Of a stretch of DNA of 64,000 nt, positions 8,883 to 16,815 are shown piece by piece. The stretch comes from Bog-473 sp035552095 (lineage in GTDB: Bacteria > Actinomycetota > Acidimicrobiia > Acidimicrobiales > RAAP-2). The first letter of the stretch is position 1, and every line of letters begins with the position of its first letter. Where the stretch lies: contig DASZMA010000017.1 of assembly GCA_035552095.1 (NCBI GenBank), forward strand, positions 18,753-82,752. Direction: 5' to 3'. The notes under the pieces were generated by a model. The model ran no database searches. It was not told the origin of the DNA and saw only the letters and a program-made list of their open reading frames with translations. Position numbers and translations under genes: made by a program.

Positions 8883-11800
8883 CTAGACCGTGATGCCCGA
8901 TCGGTTGATGGTGGACTCGTCGGTGCCGAGATAGGACTCGATCACCGCTTCGTGCTCGAGCACCTCGGCCGGCGTCCCTTCGGCAATCACCTCACCCAAC
9001 TCGAGGGCGATCATGCGGTCGCAGATGGCACTGAGGAGCGGCATGTCGTGCTCGACCACCAGGATGGAGCAGCCGGTGTGCTGCTGGACCCGGATCAGGA
9101 GTGGCCCCATGGCCTCGGTCTCGCGCTGGGCCACGCCGCCCGAAGGCTCATCGAGCAGGAGCACGCCCGGCTCCTGGGCCAGGACACAGGCCAGCTCGAC
9201 GATGCGCCGGGTCCCGGTGGAGAGCTCCCCCACCAGCTTCTCGCGGAAGGCCTCGAGCCCCATGAGCTGCACCAGCTCTTCGGCCTCCTGGGCCACGTCG
9301 GCTTCGGAGTCCAGGGAGGCCGGCAGGCGCAGGCCCGCCGCGATCATGTCGCGCGAGGCCAGGTGGCGCTCCCGGGCCACCGCGATGGTCTCGGCCACGG
9401 TCAGTGAAGGGAACAGCCGGGCCTCCTGGAAGGTACGGCCCAGCCCGGCGTTGGCCCGCACGTGGGCCGGCCAGGCATCGATGTCCACGCCGCCTAGGCG
9501 GATGCGGCCCCCGTCGGTGGTCAGGAAACCCGAGACACAATCGAAGAAGGTGGTCTTGCCAGCACCGTTGTGGCCGATGAGCCCCAGGATCTCACCGTCG
9601 CGCAGGCTGAGCGAGATGTCCTGAATGGCGGCGATGCCGCCGAAGCTCTTCCGCACCCCGTTGCACTCGAGGATGCGCGGCGCTTCGGCCGAGGGCGGGA
9701 TGCGCACCTGGTCCCCCACCGACAGGGCCGCGGCGGCGGAGGCATGGATGCTCGAGGGGTCCCCACGGCCGACCGGTCCGCCCGCGACAGAGGTGGCCCC
9801 CGCTATGAAGACCGACCGCAGGATGTCGGGACGCTCCAACAGCTCGGAGGTGCGACCGCTGAAGCGCACTTCGCCCTTCTCCAAGAAGACGGCCCGCTCG
9901 GCCAGCTGCAGGGCGACGTTGACCGACTGCTCCACCACCACGATGGTGGTGCCGCCCCGGTGCAGCAGCTTGACCACGTCGATCAGCTGGGCCACCACAG
10001 TCGGGGCCAGGCCGAGCGAGAGCTCGTCGATCATCAGCACCTTGGGCGTCACCATGAGCGCCATGGCCAGCGAGAGCATCTGCTGCTCGCCGCCGGACAG
10101 GTTGCCGGCTTGCTGGCCTGAGCGCTGGGCCAGGATCGGGAAGAGTTCGACCACCCGCTCTTTGGCCTCGCGGACGGCGGCGTGGTCCTTGCGCACCATC
10201 CAGGTGCCGAGGCGGAGGTTCTCGTCGACGGTCAGCGTCGGGAAGATGCCCCGCCCACCCGGCATGAGGGAGAGGCCCAGGCGGGCGATGGCCTCGGCCG
10301 GCTCGCCGGCGATGTTGGCCCCCGCCAGCTTCACCGCACCGCCGCCGACCTTGACCAGGCCGCTGGCTCCCTTGAGGAGGGTCGACTTGCCGGCGCCGTT
10401 GGTGCCGAGGAGAGCCACGATCTCGCCCTCATGCACATCGAGGTCCACCCCGAAGAGGATCTGGACCGGCCCGTAGGAGACCTCGACGTTCTGGCACGAC
10501 AGCACGACGGGCGTGGCCGGAGTGAGGGAGCCGTTGGGGGCGGCCGCGGTGCCGTTGGGCGGAGTGGCGCCCTGGACCGCCTGGACCGGGGCGGTGTCGT
10601 GCTGGGCGGCCACGGCCACGGCCACGGCGGCCACCCGGTGGGGCGAGAACTCGGGATGGGGTTGGACCCCGTTGCCGGAGCGCTCGTCGTCGCCATCGAC
10701 GTCGGCGTCGTCGTCGTCGTCGTCGTCGCTCAGGGCGTGCTCGAGGAGTGACGCCTCCTCGGGGGCGTGGTCGACCAGGTCGACCCGGCGGTCGGCCACC
10801 AGGCTCGGGACCAGGATCTGGCGCCGCTGGGCGATGACCCGCAGCAGGCGGTCACGGATCCATTGGATCCCCTCGCCTATGCCGCCGGGCAGGAAGAGCA
10901 GGACGGCCAGCAGTCCGACGCCGGTGAAGAGCAACTGGTACTTGGGGAAGGCGTAGCTCAGGACCTCGATCAGCCCCACCCCCATGAGGACGCCCATGAT
11001 GGAGCCCAGCCCGCCGATGACCGCCATGGAGAAGACGACCAGCCCGTAGGAGGGGTCGAAGGTGCTGAAGGAGACGGCGCCGAGCAGGGTGGCGTAGAGA
11101 CCACCGGCCACGCCGGCGATGACGCCGGCCAGGACGAAACTGGCGATCTTGGTGCGCACCGGCGGCACCGCCATGGCCGCGACCGCTTTCTGGTTGTCCC
11201 GGGTGGCCAGCAGGACTCGGCCCGAGCGTGCCTTGCGCAGCCCCTGGATGAACAGGATGGTCAGCAGCAGAAAGCCGAGACAGAGGAAGTAGAAGGGCCG
11301 GTTGCTGGCCAGGTCGAACCGCTTCCAGAGCACCGGGCGCAGGAAGTTCTGCGGGATGAGCTGGGGGAAGAAGGTCGGGTTGAGGAAGAAGGAGTTGGCC
11401 GCCACGCCCAGCGCCAGGGTGACGGCGGCCAGGTAGGCCCCCGGGATGCGCAGGGCCGGGATGCCGACGATCAGGGCCAGCACGGCCCCGGCCAGGCCGG
11501 CGGCGACCAGGCAGAAGAAGAAGTCGACGTTCAGTTTCTCGATGAGCTCGCCGGCCAGCACACCCCCCACGCCGGCGAAGGCGAACTGGCCCAGGCTGAC
11601 GTTGCCCGACCACCCGGTCAGCACCACCAGGGAGAGGGCGATCATCCCGTAGATCAGGGCGGCGGTGTACTCGAGGATCGTCCCCGGACCGGCCACCAGG
11701 GGGATGACGATGATCACCACGGCGATCACGCCGAACCAGGCGATGCGACCGGCCACCACCTCGGGCAGCTTGCGCAGGACGGCCGGGATCGGCTTGAGGA

Positions 11801-12830
11801 TGCCGGTGGCCGAGAAGGTCTCCTCGGCGTCCCCGGCCCGTCCGGTCTTCTTGCGGAAGAGGAGCAGGCCCAGGATGATGGCCACCAGGTTGACCACGTC
11901 GGACATGGCCGAGCCGTAACGGGGCAGGTTGAACTCGAGCAGCCCGCTGATCACCCCGAGCCCGACGCCGGCGCCGAAGGCCAGCGGCAGGTTCTCCATG
12001 CTGGCGATGATGGCGGCGGCCAGCGCGGGCAGGATCAGCTCGGGCCCGGCGGCGGCCGAGATCGGGATGCCCTGGGACGGCGCGCTCAGAATGCTGGTCA
12101 TGGCGGCCAGGACGCCGGCGATGACCCAGACCAGGGTGGACAGCCGCTTCACCGGGATGCCGAGCAGGCGGGCCCGGTCCGAGTTGTCGGCCACCGAGCG
12201 CACGGCGGTGCCGGCATCGGTCCGGAGCAGGAACCAGCCCAGGGCGAGCAGGACGACCGGGATGGCGATGACGATGAGGAGGTCGTTGCCGTTGAAGAGG
12301 ACCGGGAAGATGTCGACGTGGTGCGGGGTGAGTGGCGTGGGCACGCCGCCCACGTAGGCCGGCCCGTGCAGCCACTTGGGTATGAACTCGGTCTGGATCC
12401 CGCCGAACAGCTGGGCCAGGCCGATGGTCACCACCATGACGATCAGGCGGGGGGCGTTGAAGAAGCGCACCCGGATGATGAAGTCCACGAAGAGGCCGAG
12501 CAGCGCCCCCACCACCAGGGCCACGGCGATGCAGATGAACCAGTTGACGTGCTCGCCCAGGTTCATCTCCACCCCGACGGTGGCCGACAGGGCGCCCATG
12601 GCCCCGTAGGAGAAGTTGATGACCCGGGAGGCGCGGTAGGTCAGGACGAGGCCGAGGGCCAGCAACCCGTTGACGGCGCCGAACTCGGCCCCGTTGAGGA
12701 CCTGTCCCCGCGGCGCGCCGTGGTGGAACACCTGCGGCACCAGCAGCAGCATGATGACGGCGATGGCCACCGACAGGGCGATGCCCCGGGTGCGCGGCGA
12801 GAAGCGGGCCAAGGTGTCGGGAAGCTGCAC
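8883..12830 (-). CDS. Four-domain Liv-type ABC importer: LivH-LivM-LivF-LivG in one chain (cassette 1)
   Basis: This 1315-residue protein joins every membrane and ATPase part of a branched-chain-amino-acid-type importer. Residues 15-330 are LivH-like permease (VINFSYGAMGA), 360-670 LivM-like permease (TGWSGNVSLGQFAFAG), 775-1010 a LivF-like ATPase (Walker A GTNGAGKST at 809, signature LSGGEQQ at 911, VLMIDE then ELSLGLAP, VVVEQ in place of an H-loop His as usual in LivF), and 1052-1303 a LivG-like ATPase (GHNGAGKTT at 1086, signature LSTGTRR at 1203, VLLLDEPSGG, VEHDM). The linker after the permeases has an Asp run (701-716). The start is GTG, 9 bp after the upstream stop and in the same frame. 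The true substrate is unknown; Liv-type systems also carry urea, aromatic compounds and others. Confidence 0.92.
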   Translation of the reverse strand: MQLPDTLARFSPRTRGIALSVAIAVIMLLLVPQVFHHGAPRGQVLNGAEFGAVNGLLALGLVLTYRASRVINFSYGAMGALSATVGVEMNLGEHVNWFICIAVALVVGALLGLFVDFIIRVRFFNAPRLIVMVVTIGLAQLFGGIQTEFIPKWLHGPAYVGGVPTPLTPHHVDIFPVLFNGNDLLIVIAIPVVLLALGWFLLRTDAGTAVRSVADNSDRARLLGIPVKRLSTLVWVIAGVLAAMTSILSAPSQGIPISAAAGPELILPALAAAIIASMENLPLAFGAGVGLGVISGLLEFNLPRYGSAMSDVVNLVAIILGLLLFRKKTGRAGDAEETFSATGILKPIPAVLRKLPEVVAGRIAWFGVIAVVIIVIPLVAGPGTILEYTAALIYGMIALSLVVLTGWSGNVSLGQFAFAGVGGVLAGELIEKLNVDFFFCLVAAGLAGAVLALIVGIPALRIPGAYLAAVTLALGVAANSFFLNPTFFPQLIPQNFLRPVLWKRFDLASNRPFYFLCLGFLLLTILFIQGLRKARSGRVLLATRDNQKAVAAMAVPPVRTKIASFVLAGVIAGVAGGLYATLLGAVSFSTFDPSYGLVVFSMAVIGGLGSIMGVLMGVGLIEVLSYAFPKYQLLFTGVGLLAVLLFLPGGIGEGIQWIRDRLLRVIAQRRQILVPSLVADRRVDLVDHAPEEASLLEHALSDDDDDDDADVDGDDERSGNGVQPHPEFSPHRVAAVAVAVAAQHDTAPVQAVQGATPPNGTAAAPNGSLTPATPVVLSCQNVEVSYGPVQILFGVDLDVHEGEIVALLGTNGAGKSTLLKGASGLVKVGGGAVKLAGANIAGEPAEAIARLGLSLMPGGRGIFPTLTVDENLRLGTWMVRKDHAAVREAKERVVELFPILAQRSGQQAGNLSGGEQQMLSLAMALMVTPKVLMIDELSLGLAPTVVAQLIDVVKLLHRGGTTIVVVEQSVNVALQLAERAVFLEKGEVRFSGRTSELLERPDILRSVFIAGATSVAGGPVGRGDPSSIHASAAAALSVGDQVRIPPSAEAPRILECNGVRKSFGGIAAIQDISLSLRDGEILGLIGHNGAGKTTFFDCVSGFLTTDGGRIRLGGVDIDAWPAHVRANAGLGRTFQEARLFPSLTVAETIAVARERHLASRDMIAAGLRLPASLDSEADVAQEAEELVQLMGLEAFREKLVGELSTGTRRIVELACVLAQEPGVLLLDEPSGGVAQRETEAMGPLLIRVQQHTGCSILVVEHDMPLLSAICDRMIALELGEVIAEGTPAEVLEHEAVIESYLGTDESTINRSGITV
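10705..10730. repeat. GTC/GAC trinucleotide repeat coding the Asp run in the transporter linker
   Basis: About seven consecutive GTC triplets on the plus strand encode an Asp run in the linker between the permease and ATPase halves of the cassette 1 transporter. The cassette 2 transporter lacks it. Slippage here would change linker length in steps of one residue without a frameshift. Confidence 0.7.
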
Positions 12831-12839
12831 CGGCGTGCC

Positions 12840-14582
12840 CTAGCCGCCGCTGGGCGTGATCGGGAAGTTGGACGGCACCGGGGGGGCGCCACTGGGGAAG
12901 GATCCCGCCTTGTATCGAGTGTTGGACACCACGTAGGCGCCCTGCTTGCCGTTGTAAGGCGAGATCTTGTTCGGGTCCCAGTAGATGATGGCCCCGTCGA
13001 CCTGCGGCGTGTAGTGCCCGGTCGGGAAGGCCCAGGTCCCGTACAAGGCGTTCGAGGCCCCCGCCTGGCTACCCGGATAGGCCCGCATGCCCGCTTCGAA
13101 GGTCTGCGGCGTGAGGTTGGGGCCGGCCATCTCGAGCCCGATGGCCATCTCGTACATCTGCTCGTAAATCAGGTCGACCGAGTTGGCCGGCTCGGTGTTG
13201 GGGTTGATGGACTTGTAGGCGGCGTAGCCGAAGGTGTTCTGCTTGGGCTCGATCGGCCCGGCGAAGGTCACCCCGAAGGCGTGCGACCACTCGCTCTGCT
13301 GGAAGAGCTGCCCCACGATGTCGGTGTCGGTCAGGGCGACGCCGGCCACCACCCACTCGGGCGTGTAGCCCTGCTCGGCCGCCCTGGAGGTCAGGTACAC
13401 CGGGGTGATGGGGTCGCAGCCGCAGATGACGGTGGTGATCCCGTCGTTCTGGAGCTGGCTGATGATGTTGGAGGCCTGGCTGGACAGCGTGGCCAGGTTG
13501 AGCTGGTACTGGATGTTGTCGGCGTAGGGGTGACCGCCCGCCTGCGCCTGGGCCACCGCGGAGGCGGCCGACGACTGGTACCACGGGTTGCTGGGGGCGA
13601 TGATGGCCGTCTTGCGCGGCTTGCCCTGCAGGGCGCCCCCGGCGTACTGCGCGTTCCCCCCGGCCAGCGACTTGAGGTAGAAGTCACCCACCGCGCTGAC
13701 CACGTCGTTGCCCTCGGTGTCGACGCTCCACATGTACGGCGCGTACTGGCCCATGAAGCTGGCCGAGAGGTAGGGCGCACCGAAAGACATCACGTGCTGC
13801 GCTGCCAGCGCCACGTCGTAGGGCTCGCTGGCCCCGTTCAGCTCGGCGAAGGAGTGCATCGACTGGGCCACCGTGACGGCGTCGGCGTCGGCCTGCTGCT
13901 GGCCGGTGCCCAGGAGCTCGTTGGTGATGCTGCCCTGGCCGTTGAAGTACTGGATGTTCAGCTTGCGACCATAGAACTGGAAGTGGTTGTCGAAGTAGGT
14001 GGCCAGCGCATTGATGGTGCGCTCAATGTCCGCCGTGGTGTCGGTGATGTTGGCGCCCCCCAACGAGGCCAGGGTCTGCTGGAAGCTCTCCGAGTCAGCC
14101 GTGATCCGGTAGGAGACGTTGATGGCGCTGGAGGTGACCCCGGGCGAGGTGGCGCCGCCGTTGCCGCCAGTGAAGGCGATGCAGGGCGGCGAGTAGGGGT
14201 CGCCCGGCACCTGCTGGGCCTGGGTGCCGCAGCTGCTGGCCTTGCCCGTCGGCGTGGTGGAGGCCCCGGTCTTGGGGGCCGAGCCGGTCGACCCGGAGGT
14301 CCCGGCGGTGCCGGGTGAGCCTGGGGTCCCGGCGGTGCCCGGGGTGGTGCCGGTGCCCGTGGTGCCGGCACCGGTGCCGACGCCCGTGTTCGATGAGGCG
14401 CCGTTGCCGCCGCTCGAGGTCTCGTGGACCACGTTCTGGGTGGGGGCGACGGTGGGCACCAGGGCGGCCATGAGGACGAAGGCCACCAAGAGGGCGGCCA
14501 GGGGGCCGTACCCCTTCAAGAGCCGCCGGTCACCTCGCCCCGCCGACAGCCGCAACTTGCTGGTCACGCTGGCATCGCTCAC
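12840..14582 (-). CDS. Membrane-tethered type I substrate-binding protein (cassette 1)
   Basis: The receptor of the cassette 1 importer, 580 residues. A short basic cytoplasmic start (RRLLKGYGPLA) leads into one membrane helix (about 27-46) and a long Gly/Thr/Ser/Pro linker (about 50-115). The periplasmic-binding domain (Leu/Ile/Val-binding fold) begins near residue 127 with GDPYSPPCIAF. There is no lipobox cysteine, so it appears held by the helix, not by lipid. A CGCDPIT motif at about residue 387 is shared with the cassette 2 receptor. The GTG start overlaps the preceding stop by 4 bp (GTGA), suggesting translational coupling. The TAG stop is followed after 9 bp by the transporter start. 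Confidence 0.88.
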   Translation of the reverse strand: MSDASVTSKLRLSAGRGDRRLLKGYGPLAALLVAFVLMAALVPTVAPTQNVVHETSSGGNGASSNTGVGTGAGTTGTGTTPGTAGTPGSPGTAGTSGSTGSAPKTGASTTPTGKASSCGTQAQQVPGDPYSPPCIAFTGGNGGATSPGVTSSAINVSYRITADSESFQQTLASLGGANITDTTADIERTINALATYFDNHFQFYGRKLNIQYFNGQGSITNELLGTGQQQADADAVTVAQSMHSFAELNGASEPYDVALAAQHVMSFGAPYLSASFMGQYAPYMWSVDTEGNDVVSAVGDFYLKSLAGGNAQYAGGALQGKPRKTAIIAPSNPWYQSSAASAVAQAQAGGHPYADNIQYQLNLATLSSQASNIISQLQNDGITTVICGCDPITPVYLTSRAAEQGYTPEWVVAGVALTDTDIVGQLFQQSEWSHAFGVTFAGPIEPKQNTFGYAAYKSINPNTEPANSVDLIYEQMYEMAIGLEMAGPNLTPQTFEAGMRAYPGSQAGASNALYGTWAFPTGHYTPQVDGAIIYWDPNKISPYNGKQGAYVVSNTRYKAGSFPSGAPPVPSNFPITPSGG

Positions 14583-16039
14583 GTCCCCATCTCCTGTCCG
14601 CTCAGCCGGGCCCGGCGGCGTTGTCGTAGGTAGTCCAGCGTGGCCAGCCCGAGCACGAGGGCCAATCCGATCAACCCGATGGGCAGGGCGGCGTCGGTCG
14701 AGGTACAGGACCCGCCGGCCGGCCCCAGGCTGATGCAGTTGGTGGTCTTCTCGGTCGGTCCGAGCGAGACCTTCTGCGGCGCGCCGCTCCCGGTGGCCGG
14801 GGCCGTGGTCCCGGTGGTGGGCGGGATGGCGGCGGTGCCCGGCAGGCCGAAGGTCGACGACGGGAGAGAAGAGGGCAGGCTCAGCGTGGAGTTGTCGTTC
14901 CCCAGCGCCGAGGGCAGGGTGCCCGAGCCGAACGGGGAGACGGAGGCGGCGTCAGTCGTGTGCGCCGTGGCGCCACCGAGGTTGAGGTTCAGGTTGCCCC
15001 CGCCGGCCAGCACGCCGAGGCCGATATCACTGACCGTGATCTCCGAGGCCAGGTTGCAGTCGGCGTTGAGGATGGCGTTGACCAGGGCCTCGCGGACCGG
15101 CTGCACCTTGATCAGGTTGGTACCGATGATCTCCTGGCCCAGCGCGTTGTTGTCGATGCCGATGACCAGCGGCGTGATGCCGACGGTGCCGTCGCTGGTG
15201 GTGGTCTGGGCCGGAAACTGGATATTGAGCCCGAGGGGCGAGAGGGCGGTGTTGATGATGGTGAGCAGCGACGTGATCTGCGCCACGCTGGGCAGGGTCA
15301 CCGTGGTGCCGGCCACCTTGAGCGAACCCAGGGTGAAGGTGCCGGTCGAGGAGGTGGAGGCGCCGCTGATCTGCGTGGCCGTCCACTGCAACCCGCTCAG
15401 GACGATCAGCCCGTTGGCCAGCGAGATGGAGCCGACGGTCGAGGTGGCGGTGGCCTGGCGGGTGTTCCCGTTGACCAGGGCCACATGCGACGTCGAGGTC
15501 AGCCCGCCGATGCTGAGGAGGCCGGCCACCGAGATGTTGCCGGTCATGGTGGACGAGGTGGCGGTCGGCTGGGTGGTTACTGAGGCCTGCTCAATGCCGA
15601 CGCCGACGCCGAGCGAGCTGTCGGAGCCCACGATGTTCTTGGTCAGGTTCTGGTTCCCGTCGATCGACTCGGCCTGGATCGGGGGCGGGACGTCCTTCTG
15701 GGGCAGGGTCGGGGGGGCGTTGTTGCAACCCTCGGCCTCCAGGGAGGTGCCGATGGCCCCCAGGTCGATGGTCTGGGAGAGCGACTGGGCCTGCGAGTTC
15801 TGGTAGTCAGAGATGGAGGTGGCCAGGGTGATGGCGTAGTTGAGCCCGCCCGACGTCGGGGCCACCGAAATGGCCTGGGCGGCGGCGTTGGCCGTGCCGG
15901 GCACGAAGGAGGTGTCGGCGCCCGAGGTCGAGGGGGACAGTTGGGAGAGGCAGACCCCGGCCACCACCGCCGCGGCCAGCCCGATCCGCACGGTGACCGG
16001 GCGGTACTGGCGTTCCCGGAACCGCGTGGCCAAACTCAC
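14579..16039 (-). CDS. Secreted, C-terminally anchored surface protein of unknown family (cassette 1)
   Basis: First gene of cassette 1. It has a basic N-terminus and signal peptide (TVRIGLAAAVVAGVCL), an extracellular part rich in Ser, Thr, Ala, Gly and Leu with repeated short hydrophobic stretches (ISVAGLLSIGG, ISLANGLIVLSGL, GSLKVAGTTV), a Pro/Thr spacer, then one membrane helix (ALPIGLIGLALVLGLATL) and a basic tail RQRRRARL. There is no LPxTG. I prefer the GTG at 16039 because AAAGGGGG lies 7 bp before it; an ATG at 16060 in the same frame has no ribosome site. I do not recognise the family. It is clearly related to the protein at 55542-57035. It may be a wall-spanning component or ligand-capturing partner of the importer. 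Confidence 0.8.
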   Translation of the reverse strand: MSLATRFRERQYRPVTVRIGLAAAVVAGVCLSQLSPSTSGADTSFVPGTANAAAQAISVAPTSGGLNYAITLATSISDYQNSQAQSLSQTIDLGAIGTSLEAEGCNNAPPTLPQKDVPPPIQAESIDGNQNLTKNIVGSDSSLGVGVGIEQASVTTQPTATSSTMTGNISVAGLLSIGGLTSTSHVALVNGNTRQATATSTVGSISLANGLIVLSGLQWTATQISGASTSSTGTFTLGSLKVAGTTVTLPSVAQITSLLTIINTALSPLGLNIQFPAQTTTSDGTVGITPLVIGIDNNALGQEIIGTNLIKVQPVREALVNAILNADCNLASEITVSDIGLGVLAGGGNLNLNLGGATAHTTDAASVSPFGSGTLPSALGNDNSTLSLPSSLPSSTFGLPGTAAIPPTTGTTAPATGSGAPQKVSLGPTEKTTNCISLGPAGGSCTSTDAALPIGLIGLALVLGLATLDYLRQRRRARLSGQEMGT

Positions 16040-16205
16040 TTCGCTGCCCCCTTTGCCCATCAGCAGGAGAACGACCGTTGGGGGGTCATCATGCGGGGGG
16101 TGTCACCCAATCGACTGCCCCGCTTGACCATCGCCCGTAGACCCCCCACTGGACCATGCACCGGGACGTTTGCCCCAGTCCCGCTGGCCAGAGAGTAGCG
16201 AACCA

Positions 16206-16787
16206 TCAGGCCGCGTGTGCGTCCAGTCGTCTGACCACCTCCATCCACTCCCCCAGGCGCCCGACCACCAAACCTTCGACCTTGCCGCTCTCGTCGGCCC
16301 GCCGCAACACCAGGGCGTCGGCGGCCCAGGGCTCTCTCAGGAACGCCACCTGCTCGTCGGGGGACATCGGCCCACCTTGGGTGACCAGGGAGGCGACGCT
16401 GTCGGCGGCCAGGACACCCCCGTAGCCGGGGTCCAGCGCCACGAGATACCGCTTGGCCGCCACGTGCAGTCCCACCAGCGCCGCCACCCGCTCCCCCAGC
16501 GCCGCCCGCACCGCCGCCGCCCCGGCCCGGGCGTGCTGGGCGTCGGTGACGCCGGGCAGCAGATGGCCGATGTCGTGCACCAACCCGGCCACCGCCAGCG
16601 CCTCGTCCTCAGGGAACTGGTCGCGCAACACGGCCGCCGTCTGCAGCGCGTGATCCAGATGCGAATGTGGCAACTGCGCTGACCCGGCGTCCCCGATGTC
16701 GACCAAGCGGTGCGCGCCCTCGCCCAGCAGCCGCTCGATGTCGTCGAGGCTGAGATTCGGGAGCACCGGGCCATTCTTCCCTCTCAT
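16206..16787 (-). CDS. HD-domain oxygenase-like protein, related to phosphonate-associated HDIG (PhnZ-like) family
   Basis: A 193-residue HD-fold protein. Metal ligands typical of the family are visible in order: His in HLDHALQTA, HD in GLVHDIGHLL, His in DAQHARAG, His in LHVAAKRYL and Asp in LRRADESGK. The segments LHVAAKRYL and QGGPMSPDEQVAF are characteristic of the phosphonate-operon HD proteins, whose studied member PhnZ is a mixed-valent di-iron oxygenase that cuts 2-amino-1-hydroxyethylphosphonate. No phn gene is near, so the substrate is open. The gene is divergent from the sulfotransferase with only 28 bp between starts; a GTG at 16769 is an alternative start. Confidence 0.75.
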   Translation of the reverse strand: MRGKNGPVLPNLSLDDIERLLGEGAHRLVDIGDAGSAQLPHSHLDHALQTAAVLRDQFPEDEALAVAGLVHDIGHLLPGVTDAQHARAGAAAVRAALGERVAALVGLHVAAKRYLVALDPGYGGVLAADSVASLVTQGGPMSPDEQVAFLREPWAADALVLRRADESGKVEGLVVGRLGEWMEVVRRLDAHAA

Positions 16788-16815
16788 CGACGCGGCGGCC
16801 TACTACGGTCACCTC

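Noticed and set aside
10767..14318. A 1183-codon open frame on the plus strand opposite the cassette 1 transporter and receptor
   Set aside because: It is antisense to two well-supported genes, its product is a low-complexity mix of His, Asp, Gly, Gln and Arg with no domain, and long antisense frames are expected at this GC content.
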